Of a stretch of DNA of 14,685 nucleotides, positions 7,192 through 14,454 are shown one piece after another. Made by a program: the position numbers and the translations under genes. Source of the DNA: CAZKCI01 sp964551475 (lineage in GTDB: Bacteria; Auribacterota; Erginobacteria; Erginobacterales; CAZKCI01). The stretch spans positions 1-14,685 of the forward strand of contig CAZKCI010000047.1 of assembly GCA_964551475.1 (NCBI GenBank). Reading direction: 5' to 3'. Position 1 is the first letter of the stretch. Each line of letters begins with the position of its first letter. The notes under the pieces were generated by a model, which was not told the DNA's origin, did no database searches, and saw nothing but the letters and a program-made list of their open reading frames with translations.

Positions 7192-8328
7192 ATGAAAGTC
7201 GCCATCGATATCCAGTGCCTCACCCGTCCCCTGACCGGCGTGGGCTATTATGTCCTCGGCCTGCTCAAGGGGCTCGCTTCCCTACCGCTCACGGACCGGA
7301 TCGTCCCCTTTTATTTCAGCCGGGGCGGCGGCGTCGATCTCCCCTCGTCCGTCTACCGCCAGCTCCAGGTCTCGGGCCATCGGATCCCGGGAAGGCTTTT
7401 GAGCCTGGGCTGGAAGACGCTCGGTTTCCCTCCGGTCTCCTGGCTGGTCCGGGGGATGGATGTCTATCACTTTCCCGATTTTGTCGCCCGTCCGGCGGGG
7501 AAGAAGCCGGTGGTCGCCACCGTCTACGATCTCTCCTTCCGGGTCCATCCCGAATACACCGAGCCCCGTAATCTCAAGTATCTGGAGCGCAGTCTCCCCC
7601 GCACGCTGGCCCGGGCCGATCGGGTGATCGTCATCTCCGAGTTCACCAAGACCGAGCTGAGGCGTTTTTACCCCGTGCCGGAGGAGAGGATCTCGGTGGT
7701 CTACGGCGGCGTGGATGACGAATTCCGCCGTCCCTGCTCCCCCGCTCTGGTGCAGAAGGTGAAATACCGTTACAACCTTCCCGACAAGTTCGTCCTCACC
7801 GTCGCCACCTGGGAGCCGCGCAAGAACCTGAGCGGACTCCTCAAGGCCTGGAGCGGACTCAAGGAGGAGGGTTTGCTCGCGGACTACAAGCTTCTCCTGG
7901 TCGGGATGAAGGGATGGCTCTACGACCGGATCGAGCGCCAGTTCCGGGCTCAGACGCTCAAGGGGGTGAAGACGTTGGGCTATGTCCCCCGCGCGGAGCT
8001 GCCCGCTCTCTATCGGGCGGCGAGCCTTTTTGTCTTTCCCTCCTTCTACGAAGGGCAGGGACTGCCCCCCCTGGAAGCGCTGGCCTCCGGCGTCCCGGTC
8101 GCCGCCGCTGCCGCCGCCTCTCTGCCCGAGGTGCTGGGGGAGGCGGCCGTCTACTTCGATCCCGCGAGCCCCGACGACATCGCCCGGGCGATCCTCCTGG
8201 GGCTTACCGACGAAAAACTCCGCTCCCGCCTCAAGACGGAAGGGCCGAGGCAGGTGGCCCCCTTCACCTGGAGACGGACGGCCGAGGAGACACTGAAGGT
8301 GTACCGGGAGGCTTGTGGATGCGAGTGA
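7192..8328 (+). CDS. GT4-family glycosyltransferase
   Basis: A 378-residue GT-B fold enzyme that would transfer a sugar from a nucleotide sugar to a growing lipid-linked glycan at the cytoplasmic face of the membrane. The N-terminal Rossmann half begins MKVAIDIQCL, with a glycine-rich loop at RPLTGVGYY and VATVYDLSF; the second half carries FVLTVATWEPRKNL and the EX7E motif (E287 and E295) in FYEGQGLPPLEALASGVPV. The length is normal for GT4. The ATG follows AGGGG by seven bases. It is the first of three GT4 genes but is separated from the second by 202 bases carrying a strong palindrome, so it may be transcribed apart. Donor and acceptor sugars cannot be told from sequence; a mannosyl- or similar transferase is plausible for this family. 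Confidence 0.9.
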   Translation: MKVAIDIQCLTRPLTGVGYYVLGLLKGLASLPLTDRIVPFYFSRGGGVDLPSSVYRQLQVSGHRIPGRLLSLGWKTLGFPPVSWLVRGMDVYHFPDFVARPAGKKPVVATVYDLSFRVHPEYTEPRNLKYLERSLPRTLARADRVIVISEFTKTELRRFYPVPEERISVVYGGVDDEFRRPCSPALVQKVKYRYNLPDKFVLTVATWEPRKNLSGLLKAWSGLKEEGLLADYKLLLVGMKGWLYDRIERQFRAQTLKGVKTLGYVPRAELPALYRAASLFVFPSFYEGQGLPPLEALASGVPVAAAAAASLPEVLGEAAVYFDPASPDDIARAILLGLTDEKLRSRLKTEGPRQVAPFTWRRTAEETLKVYREACGCE

Positions 8329-8456
8329 TCGAAGCTCATTCCTCCCGCGAACGATTGGTTGTTTTCTCTCCGTCTCGGATCTTGTTGATGGGTTAGGGTA
8401 AAGAAGCGGGTCTGGTCGATAGGTCAGGTCAATAGTACGGCGCGCCCGCCGAGCCC

Positions 8457-8526
8457 AATTCGCGCCTGCGCGCTGTAGCGCTACGGCGCGCAAGCGCGTA
8501 ATTCATGATAATTCGCGTAATTCGTA
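8457..8526. repeat. Large palindrome plus ATTCG-type triplet repeat
   Basis: TGCGCGC (8467-8473) and GCGCGCA (8486-8492) flank GTAGCGCTAC, which is itself a perfect palindrome; the only imperfect pair is T/G at 8474/8485. Imperfect arms continue outward, AATTCGCGCC against AGCGCGTAATT, to about 8457 and 8502. Next come ATTCATG (8501), ATTCGCG (8511) and ATTCGTA (8520), spaced 10 and 9 bases. The same triplet layout recurs at 13208-13234. The element ends four bases before the next start codon. The rest of the 8329-8456 gap holds no gene. Confidence 0.7.
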
Positions 8527-8530
8527 GTTT

Positions 8531-9661
8531 ATGAAGATCGCCATCGACGCCCGCTGGATCTTCCCGAGGATGTCCGGGATCGGGAGGGTGACCGAGAATC
8601 TGATCACCCACCTGGGCCGGATCGATCGGGAGAACCGCTACCTGGTTCTCTTCAACGATGACTCCCTGCGGGCTCGCTACGGCGAGACCTGGAAAGGCCA
8701 TCCCAACCTCGAGACGACACTGATCCCCTGGTCCATCTTCTCTCCTCTCGGGCAGATCGGACTCGCTCCGTTTCTCCGCCGGGCGGGGGCCGATGTCTTC
8801 CACTCCACCAACTATTTTATCCCGCTCTCGCTCCGGGGGCCGAAGGCGGTCATCACCATCCACGACCTCATCCCCCTGATGTTCCCCGAGTTCACGCCTC
8901 GGGCGAAGAAGACCCGGTTCCACTTCTTCTTCCGCTGGGTGATCCGGCGCTGCGTGAGGCGCGCGGACCGGGTGATCGCCCCGTCCCGCTGCACTAAAAA
9001 CGACATCCTGAGCCGGCTGGGAGTCCCGGAGCCCAAAGTCGCCGTCGTTTACAACGGCGTCGACGAAAAATACCGCCCCCTCGATCCCGCCGCCGCCCGC
9101 CGCCGCCTTCCCTCCGCGGTCGATCCCTCCGTTCCCTTCGCCCTTTTCGTCGGCCGTCTCGATCCCTACAAGAACGCCGCCGCCCTGGTCCGCGCCTTCG
9201 CCATTTTTCTCCGGGAGACCGGAGAAGACGGACGCCTGGTGCTCGCCAGCCATCGCGATGCGCGCTATCCGGAGGTATTCGCGGAGATCGGCGCCTCCGG
9301 CTGCTCGGATCGGATCGTTTTCCTGGACGGGATCAGCGAGGAGGAGATCATCGCCCTCTACGCCTCCGCCCGAGCGGTGGTCCTCCCCTCGCTCTATGAA
9401 GGTTTCGGCCTGCCTCCGCTGGAAGCCATGGCCTGCGGGGCGGCGGTGATCTGCTCCGACCGCGGCGCGCTGCCGGAGGTGGTGGGAGAGGCGGCTTTGA
9501 TCGCCGCGCCGGTTCCCGAAGCCCTGGCCGCCGCGCTGAAAAGAATCTGGCGGGATGAGAAGCTCCGTTCGGACCTGAGGGGAAAGGGGCTCCGGCGGGC
9601 GGCCCAGTTCTCCTGGGAGAAGACGGCGCGGGAGCATCTGGCCGTTTACCAAAGCCTATAA
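8531..9661 (+). CDS. GT4-family glycosyltransferase
   Basis: A 376-residue GT-B enzyme of the same role as its neighbours, adding a sugar to a lipid-linked glycan. It begins MKIAIDARWIFPRMSGIGRV with the glycine loop of GT4 enzymes, then shows VITIHDLIPLMFPE and RADRVIAPSRCTKNDI in the N-terminal half, FALFVGRLDPYKN at the start of the C-terminal half, and the EX7E pair E290/E298 in LYEGFGLPPLEAMACG. It lacks a recognisable Shine-Dalgarno sequence; the ATG comes four bases after a repeated ATTCG element. It is followed after three bases by the third GT4 gene, so the two are almost surely co-transcribed and translationally coupled. The likely family function is clear but the sugar is not. Confidence 0.92.
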   Translation: MKIAIDARWIFPRMSGIGRVTENLITHLGRIDRENRYLVLFNDDSLRARYGETWKGHPNLETTLIPWSIFSPLGQIGLAPFLRRAGADVFHSTNYFIPLSLRGPKAVITIHDLIPLMFPEFTPRAKKTRFHFFFRWVIRRCVRRADRVIAPSRCTKNDILSRLGVPEPKVAVVYNGVDEKYRPLDPAAARRRLPSAVDPSVPFALFVGRLDPYKNAAALVRAFAIFLRETGEDGRLVLASHRDARYPEVFAEIGASGCSDRIVFLDGISEEEIIALYASARAVVLPSLYEGFGLPPLEAMACGAAVICSDRGALPEVVGEAALIAAPVPEALAAALKRIWRDEKLRSDLRGKGLRRAAQFSWEKTAREHLAVYQSL

Positions 9662-9664
9662 AAT

Positions 9665-10774
9665 ATGAAGGTAGCGCTCGTCCACGACTGGCTCAACGGG
9701 ATGCGGGGAGGGGAGAAGATCCTCGAGGTCCTCTGCGAGATCTACCCCCGCGCCCGCGTCTTCACGCTCTTTTACCAGCCGGAAAAGGTCTCTCCGGTCA
9801 TCCGCGCCATGGATGTCCGCGCTTCCTTTCTTGATCGCCTCCCCCTGTCGCGGACGAGATACCGCTCCTACCTCCCGCTCTTTCCCCGGGCGGCGGAGTC
9901 CTTCGACCTCTCCGGCTGCGATCTCGTGATCAGCATCAGCCACGCGGCGGCCAAGGGCTGCCGTCCCGCGCCGGGCGCCTGGCATGTCTGCTACTGTCTC
10001 ACCCCGATGCGTTACCTCTGGTTCCTGCGCGAGGAGTATTTCGGAAGCAACCCCCTGAAGCAGGCGGCGCTTTCCCCTTTCTTCGCCTCGCTGAAAAGGT
10101 GGGACGTCGCGAATTCAAAGCGGGTGAACGAATTTTTCGCCATCTCAAAATATGTTGCCGGGCGGATCGAACGCGTCTACAATCGCCCGTCCTCGGTGAT
10201 CTATCCGCCGGTCGACGCGGAATACTTCCATCCCGGCGGGGAAGAGGGGGGATATTTTCTGATCGTCTCCGCCCTGGTCCCCTACAAGCGGATCGATCTT
10301 GCCCTGGGGGCCTTCCGGCGCCTGGGGCTGCCGCTCAAGATCGTCGGCGCCGGGCCGCAGGAGAAGAAGCTCCAGGCGAGTGCCGGGCCGGAGACCGAGT
10401 TCCTGGGCTGGCTCGACGGCGCGTCCCTGCGCTCCTGCTACCAGGGCTGTCGGGCGCTGATCTTCCCGGGGGAGGAGGATTTTGGGATCGTTCCCCTGGA
10501 AGCCATGGCCTGCGGTCGGCCGGTGATCGGCCTGGGGGCGGGCGGGCTCCTGGAAACGGTCAAGCCTCACCGCGAGGAAGATCGAACCGGAGCCAGCGGG
10601 GTCTTTTTTTACGACCGGAGCGAGGAGTCGCTGGCGGCGGCGGTGAAATATTTTCTGGATCATGAGCGGGAGTTCGACCCCGGCGCGATCCGCTCCCGGG
10701 CGCTCGCCTTCGACCGGGGGGGGTTCAAGAAGAATGTGCAGGAGGCGTTGGAGCGCAGTTTCCGCAATCGCTGA
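9665..10774 (+). CDS. GT4-family glycosyltransferase (WbaZ-like)
   Basis: A 369-residue GT-B enzyme. It opens MKVALVHDWLNGMRGGEKIL, a signature seen in GT4 mannosyltransferases that sit near polysaccharide priming enzymes. Other marks are CYCLTPMRYLW, FFAISKYVAGRI, VIYPPVD and the EX7E pair E271/E279 in FPGEEDFGIVPLEAMACG. The start is three bases after the preceding stop, without its own clear ribosome site, so coupling is likely. The polyprenyl sugar-phosphate transferase follows after 32 bases. Mannose transfer is a guess from the family; the exact step in chain assembly is unknown. Confidence 0.92.
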   Translation: MKVALVHDWLNGMRGGEKILEVLCEIYPRARVFTLFYQPEKVSPVIRAMDVRASFLDRLPLSRTRYRSYLPLFPRAAESFDLSGCDLVISISHAAAKGCRPAPGAWHVCYCLTPMRYLWFLREEYFGSNPLKQAALSPFFASLKRWDVANSKRVNEFFAISKYVAGRIERVYNRPSSVIYPPVDAEYFHPGGEEGGYFLIVSALVPYKRIDLALGAFRRLGLPLKIVGAGPQEKKLQASAGPETEFLGWLDGASLRSCYQGCRALIFPGEEDFGIVPLEAMACGRPVIGLGAGGLLETVKPHREEDRTGASGVFFYDRSEESLAAAVKYFLDHEREFDPGAIRSRALAFDRGGFKKNVQEALERSFRNR

Positions 10775-10806
10775 CAGTTTCCCTTCCGGAGGGCAGGGCA
10801 TTTTTT

Positions 10807-12237
10807 ATGGAAAATATCCGACAGCGCGCAGTTTTTTTCACCCTCTTCACCCTCATGGTCGACAGCCTGGTCCTCCTGGGGGCGGTGGCTTTCGCCTTCT
10901 GGCTGAGCTTTCGCTCCTTTCTGACCGATCTTTTCCCGATCACCAAGGGGGTTCCTCCGCTCACCGAATATTTCAAGGCCTTCCCGGTCATCCTGATCGT
11001 CTTCTGGATCGTCTTCAAGGGCTTCAACCTCTACCGCCGCCGGATGACCTTCTCCCCCTCCTGGAACTTCTTCACCATCGCCCAGGCGGTGACCGTGGCG
11101 ATCTTCTCCCTGATGGCGGCGACCTTTCTCTATCGCCAGGACTTCACCTACTCGCGCCGTCTGGTCGGCTGGTTCTGGGTCTTCAGCATCGTCGGCCTGA
11201 CCGCGTCCCGCCGCCTGATCGGGAAGATCGAGATCTGGTGGTGGGAGAAATACCTCCGCCCGCGCCAGATCCTCCTCATCGGCGAGGGGCCGGTCGCCCG
11301 CCGCCTGCGGGCCAACCTGGAGGCCAACCCGCGCTGGGCGGGGGAGGCGGCGGGGCTTCTCTGGATCGACCGGAAGCCCCGGGCGGAAGATTTCCCCGGC
11401 CTCCCGCTCCTCGGCCATGTCGACGACTTCGAGAGGGTCGTCGCCAGCCATCCCGTTTCCGAAGTCATTCTCACCAGCCTGAGCCTGCCCCATCCGCGGA
11501 TCATCTCCCTGATCGCCGAATGCGAGAAGAGCCTGATCGATTTCAAGCTCGTCCCCGACGTCTTCTCCCTGATGTCCAGCCGGGTCTGGGTGACCAACCT
11601 GGACGGCATCCCGCTCCTGGGCTTCAAGATGCTCCCGCTGCATTCCGCCTGGAACCGTTTTGTGAAGAGGTCGTTCGACCTGGCCGGCGCGGCCCTGGGC
11701 CTCGTCCTCTCCGCCCCGGTCCTTCTCTTCTGCGCTCTCCTGAGCAAGCTCACCTCCCGGGGATCGGTCTTCTATCGCCAGGAGCGGATGGGGGAGAACG
11801 GCAAGCTCTTCCCGCTCTATAAACTGCGGACCATGCCGATGGACGCGGAGAAGGCGACCGGCCCGGTCTGGTCGTCCGCCGACGACCCGCGGGCCACGCA
11901 GGTCGGCCGGGCCCTGCGACTGCTCGGGCTCGACGAGCTTCCCCAGTTCTGGAACGTGCTCAAGGGGGACATGTCCCTGGTCGGCCCCCGTCCCGAGCGC
12001 CAGGTCTTCGTCGAGCAGTTCAAGGAGGACATCCCCCGCTACATGTCGCGCCACCTGGTCAAGTCCGGGGTGACCGGCTGGGCCCAGGTCAACGGCCTCC
12101 GCGGCGACACCTCGGTCAAGGCCCGCCTGGAATACGACATGTATTACCTGGAGAACTGGTCGATCTTCTTCGACATCAAGATCCTGCTGCTCACGATCTT
12201 TTCGCGCCGCTCGCGGGTGAGCAAGCATAGGGCATAG
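10807..12237 (+). CDS. Polyprenyl-phosphate sugar-1-phosphate transferase (WcaJ/WbaP-type)
   Basis: Integral membrane priming enzyme that moves a sugar phosphate, often glucose or galactose, from a UDP-sugar onto undecaprenyl phosphate to start an exopolysaccharide or O-antigen repeat. At 476 residues it is of normal length. Four membrane segments lie in residues 9-135, a Rossmann-like regulatory domain at about 153-250, a further hydrophobic segment at 288-312, then the conserved catalytic domain: VFYRQERMG, YKLRTM, the LDELPQFWNVLKGDMSLVGP block with D376/E377, and KSGVTGWAQVNGLRGDT. It ends the GT4 group in a plausible operon. The ATG is 14 bases after GGAGG, a rather long spacing. The tail is odd: the last residues, KHRA, and the TAG stop come from a GCATAGGG repeat in place of the usual short basic/aromatic ending. 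Sugar specificity cannot be read. Confidence 0.95.
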   Translation: MENIRQRAVFFTLFTLMVDSLVLLGAVAFAFWLSFRSFLTDLFPITKGVPPLTEYFKAFPVILIVFWIVFKGFNLYRRRMTFSPSWNFFTIAQAVTVAIFSLMAATFLYRQDFTYSRRLVGWFWVFSIVGLTASRRLIGKIEIWWWEKYLRPRQILLIGEGPVARRLRANLEANPRWAGEAAGLLWIDRKPRAEDFPGLPLLGHVDDFERVVASHPVSEVILTSLSLPHPRIISLIAECEKSLIDFKLVPDVFSLMSSRVWVTNLDGIPLLGFKMLPLHSAWNRFVKRSFDLAGAALGLVLSAPVLLFCALLSKLTSRGSVFYRQERMGENGKLFPLYKLRTMPMDAEKATGPVWSSADDPRATQVGRALRLLGLDELPQFWNVLKGDMSLVGPRPERQVFVEQFKEDIPRYMSRHLVKSGVTGWAQVNGLRGDTSVKARLEYDMYYLENWSIFFDIKILLLTIFSRRSRVSKHRA

Positions 12238-12281
12238 GGCAAAGGAACCGATCGCCGAGCCAAGGGCTCTCTGCCCTATGC
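12225..12281. repeat. GCATAGGG repeat and inverted repeat over the gene end
   Basis: GCATAGGG occurs at 12225-12232 and is followed by an overlapping copy. GCATAGGGCA (12232-12241) is matched by its perfect complement TGCCCTATGC at 12272-12281, 30 bases away. The stop codon of the priming enzyme gene lies within it. It could act as a weak terminator hairpin, but no T-run follows. Confidence 0.7.
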
Positions 12282-12343
12282 TCTGGGCGATTTCTTCGCG
12301 CAATACGTGCAATTCGGAGCTGATTCTAGAATGGGGTGCCGTC

Positions 12344-12682
12344 TTGTCCGTCCTCTGGAAAACCGTCCTGCTGCTCATCTGCTCCAACGTCTTCATGATC
12401 TACGCCTGGTACGGTCATCTGAAGAACCTCGCGGATCGCCCCTGGTACATTGCCGCGGTCTTGAGCTGGTCGATCGCCCTTTTCGAGTACCTCTTCCAGG
12501 TCCCGGCCAACCGGATCGGCTACACCTCCTTTTCCCTCCCCCAGCTCAAGATCCTCCAGGAGGTCATCACCCTCTCGGTCTTCGTCCCCTTTTCCCTGGT
12601 CTACATGCGCCAGCCCCTGAAATTGGATTTCCTCTGGGCCGGTCTCTGCCTCCTGGGGGCGGTCTACTTTATTTTTCGCTGA
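12344..12682 (+). CDS. DUF486 (DMT-like) small membrane protein
   Basis: A 112-residue protein with four predicted membrane helices, matching the DUF486 family of the drug/metabolite transporter-like superfamily. Signature stretches include LLLICSNVFMIYAWYGHLKNL, IALFEYLFQVPANRIGYTSF, QLKILQEVITLSVF and LCLLGAVYFIFR at the very end. The function of the family is unknown. An ATG 22 codons upstream (12278) is in frame but lies inside the GCATAGGG inverted repeat, lacks a ribosome site and adds residues foreign to the family. TTG at 12344 has GGGG about seven bases ahead and gives the family length, so I prefer it. It is followed after 13 bases by another small membrane gene, likely co-transcribed. 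It has no evident link to sugar transfer. Confidence 0.85.
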   Translation: MSVLWKTVLLLICSNVFMIYAWYGHLKNLADRPWYIAAVLSWSIALFEYLFQVPANRIGYTSFSLPQLKILQEVITLSVFVPFSLVYMRQPLKLDFLWAGLCLLGAVYFIFR

Positions 12683-12684
12683 TC

Positions 12685-12690
12685 GGAGGA
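12685..12690 (+). promoter_or_regulatory. Strong ribosome binding site deciding a GTG start
   Basis: GGAGGA sits five bases before GTG at 12696 and directly follows the previous stop. It is the clearest Shine-Dalgarno sequence in the window and supports the short membrane gene as real. Confidence 0.75.
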
Positions 12691-12695
12691 AGTTT

Positions 12696-13040
12696 GTGCC
12701 GAGGAAGGCTCTCAGCGGATTGATGATGGCGGTCGGCTATCTCCTCTCGCCGCTCTCCTGGTGGAACGACGCCTTCGTCAACCTTCCCCTCGCCTATCTA
12801 TTCTCCCTCCCCTTCACGATGATCAGCGAGGGGCTCTTCCTTCCCGCGTTCCTCTGCGGCTACTGGATCACCAACCTGGCCGGACTTATCCTTCTTCACC
12901 AGGGCGGCCGGGGCCTCTTTTTCCGCGGAGCGCAGATCAGCCTCCCGAGACAGATTCTCATCGCCCTCGCCTACACGCTTCTGGTCGTCGCCCTGGTCCT
13001 TCTCGGCGTGATCAAGGCCCCCGCCAGCTACCTGCGCTGA
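12696..13040 (+). CDS. Small integral membrane protein, family not recognised
   Basis: A 114-residue protein with about four predicted helices (near 6-22, 27-45, 48-67 and 86-106). The middle is rich in aromatic residues (SWWNDAFVNLPLAYLFSLP, CGYWITNLAGLILLHQGG), suggesting a conserved polar/aromatic face at the membrane. It has a GTG start with an excellent ribosome site, and the 13-base gap to the DUF486 gene argues for shared expression and perhaps joint function. I do not recognise the family and make no claim about function. A paired small-transporter role is one idea that fits the context. Confidence 0.75.
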   Translation: MPRKALSGLMMAVGYLLSPLSWWNDAFVNLPLAYLFSLPFTMISEGLFLPAFLCGYWITNLAGLILLHQGGRGLFFRGAQISLPRQILIALAYTLLVVALVLLGVIKAPASYLR

Positions 13041-13068
13041 GATCCCGGAGAAAAGGTTCGGCGATTCA

Positions 13069-13164
13069 GTAGCCGCGGACCTTCAGGTCCGCGGGACGGG
13101 GCCAGCGCATCAAGCCGGGAGGCTGATGGGCGGCGGGCGCGCGGACATGAATGTCCGCGCCTAC
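13069..13164. repeat. GTAG-headed REP-like palindrome doublet (BIME-like)
   Basis: GTAG at 13069-13072 precedes a perfect hairpin, CCGCGGACCT-TC-AGGTCCGCGG (13073-13094). After about 45 bases, a second hairpin, GCGCGGACAT-GA-ATGTCCGCGC (13139-13160), is followed by CTAC (13161-13164), the complement of GTAG. The outer ends, GTAGCCGCGGAC and GTCCGCGCCTAC, match as inverted repeats at 11 of 12 bases. This layout, a GTAG tetranucleotide with a hairpin in two opposed copies, is that of REP elements mobilised by RAYT transposases. No such transposase is in the window. It lies between two convergent genes. Confidence 0.8.
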
Positions 13165-13192
13165 GAACAGTGGGGGACGACAGCGTGCAGCC

Positions 13193-13236
13193 GTAGCCGC
13201 GTTTTTCATTCGTGTGAATTCGTGAAAATTCGTGGA
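13193..13236. repeat. Third partial GTAG unit and 10-bp-spaced ATTCGTG triplet
   Basis: GTAGCCGCG (13193-13201) repeats the head of the first REP unit but lacks its hairpin. It is followed by ATTCGTG at 13208, 13218 and 13228, spaced exactly ten bases. The same kind of triplet occurs at 8501-8526. It ends 16 bases before the stop of the minus-strand dehydrogenase gene. Confidence 0.7.
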
Positions 13237-13251
13237 AAAGCCGCCGGTCGG

Positions 13252-14406
13252 TCAGAGGACAAGCCGGAGGAGGGCCACGCACTCCTCGTCGGAGGCGGAG
13301 CGGGGGTTGCCGGAGCGGCTGGAACCCTGCGACTCCTGGGCCAGCCCCGCGAGGTCGGCCTCCTTCACTCCCCAGGGAGAGAGACGTTCCGGGATGCCGA
13401 TCTCACGGGTGAGTGAGGACACCCATTCCACCCCGCGCCGGGCGTCTTCCTCCGCGTTCCTCCCGGCGGTCTTCACGCCCAGGGCCGCCGCCGCCCGGGC
13501 GAGGCGCTCCGGCGCGGCGGGAAGATTGAACTCCATGACGCGGGGGAGGAGGATGGCGCAGGCCACGCCGTGGGGGACGCCGAAGCGCGCCCCCAGGGGG
13601 TGGGAGAGGGCGTGGGCGAGACCCAGCCCGGCGTTGGCCAGAGCCATCCCGGAGAGGAGGCTCGAGAGGCTCATCCCCGCGCGGGCTTCCCGGTCGTTCC
13701 CGTCCCTGACGGCGCGGGCGAGGCAACGCCCGACCGACTCCATTCCCCGCAGGGCGAGAGCGTCGGCGATCGGATTGGCCTTAAGGGAGACGAAGGGCTC
13801 GATGAGCTGGGCCAGCGCGTCGAGCCCGCAGGAGGCGGTCAGAGCGGGGGGGAGGGCGAGAGTGAGCTCGGGATCGACGATCGCCGCCTCCGGGACCAGA
13901 AAACGGTGGCGGAGAGAGCGCTTGTATCCCTGCTCGCGATTGGTGATCACGGCGTTGCGCGTCGCCTCGGCGCCGGTTCCGGCGGTGGTGGCGACGGCGA
14001 TAGAGGGGAGGGCGGTCCGCTCGATCGCCTTCTTCCCCTCGAGATAATCCCGGACCGAACCCTCCCCGGCCGCCATACCCGAGATCGCCTTGGCGCAGTC
14101 GATGACCGATCCGCCCCCGACGCCCACGACGAAACGGCAACCGTATTTTCGGCAGAGCGCCGTTCCCCGGTCCACGGTCTGGATAGAAGGGTCGGCTTCA
14201 ACGCCGGAGAAGATGACGGCGTCCTTCCCCGCTTTTTTGAGCAGGGCGAGGATCGTGTCCAGCGCTCCGGATTTTTTCAGGGAACCGCCGCCGACGACCA
14301 GGAGGGCGGGGGAAGGGTAGGGAGCGGCGATCTCGGAGAGGCGGGAGAGGGATCCCTCTCCGAAGGCGATGTAGCGGGGGGAGGCGAAGTCGAACGGGGC
14401 GGTCAT
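13252..14406 (-). CDS. Iron-type alcohol dehydrogenase family protein
   Basis: A 384-residue NAD(P)-dependent oxidoreductase of the Fe-ADH/dehydroquinate-synthase-like superfamily, acting on alcohols or aldehydes in the cytoplasm. The N-terminal dinucleotide domain has VVGVGGGSVIDCAKAI (GGGS at 97-100, D103) and ATTAGTGAEAT. The metal domain has SCGLDALAQLIEPFVS, GLAHALSHPLGA and GVPHG. By alignment to the FucO-type pattern the ligands are D196, Q200, H265 and H279, with glutamine at the usual second-ligand histidine. The H265-H279 spacing of 14 is normal. The C terminus SRSGNPRSASDEEC is usual for one subgroup. No clear ribosome site precedes the ATG. It is divergent from the right-hand intergenic region and convergent with the small membrane gene. 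Substrate unknown. Confidence 0.93.
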   Translation of the reverse strand: MTAPFDFASPRYIAFGEGSLSRLSEIAAPYPSPALLVVGGGSLKKSGALDTILALLKKAGKDAVIFSGVEADPSIQTVDRGTALCRKYGCRFVVGVGGGSVIDCAKAISGMAAGEGSVRDYLEGKKAIERTALPSIAVATTAGTGAEATRNAVITNREQGYKRSLRHRFLVPEAAIVDPELTLALPPALTASCGLDALAQLIEPFVSLKANPIADALALRGMESVGRCLARAVRDGNDREARAGMSLSSLLSGMALANAGLGLAHALSHPLGARFGVPHGVACAILLPRVMEFNLPAAPERLARAAAALGVKTAGRNAEEDARRGVEWVSSLTREIGIPERLSPWGVKEADLAGLAQESQGSSRSGNPRSASDEECVALLRLVL

Positions 14407-14454
14407 GAGAACAGAACCGAAGCCGCGCCGGCCCGGCGGTGGCTCGGCATTTTT

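Noticed and set aside
12278..12343. ATG start for the DUF486 gene
   Set aside because: It lies inside an inverted repeat, has no ribosome site and adds 22 residues unlike the family; the TTG at 12344 fits better.
10660..12396. Very long minus-strand open frame opposite the sugar-phosphate transferase
   Set aside because: The same reason applies: low-complexity charged translation with no domain, against a fully motif-supported gene on the plus strand.
13069..13234. CRISPR array, suggested by repeated palindromes
   Set aside because: There are only two or three units, in opposed orientation, with no regular spacers and no cas genes; a REP-like doublet explains them.
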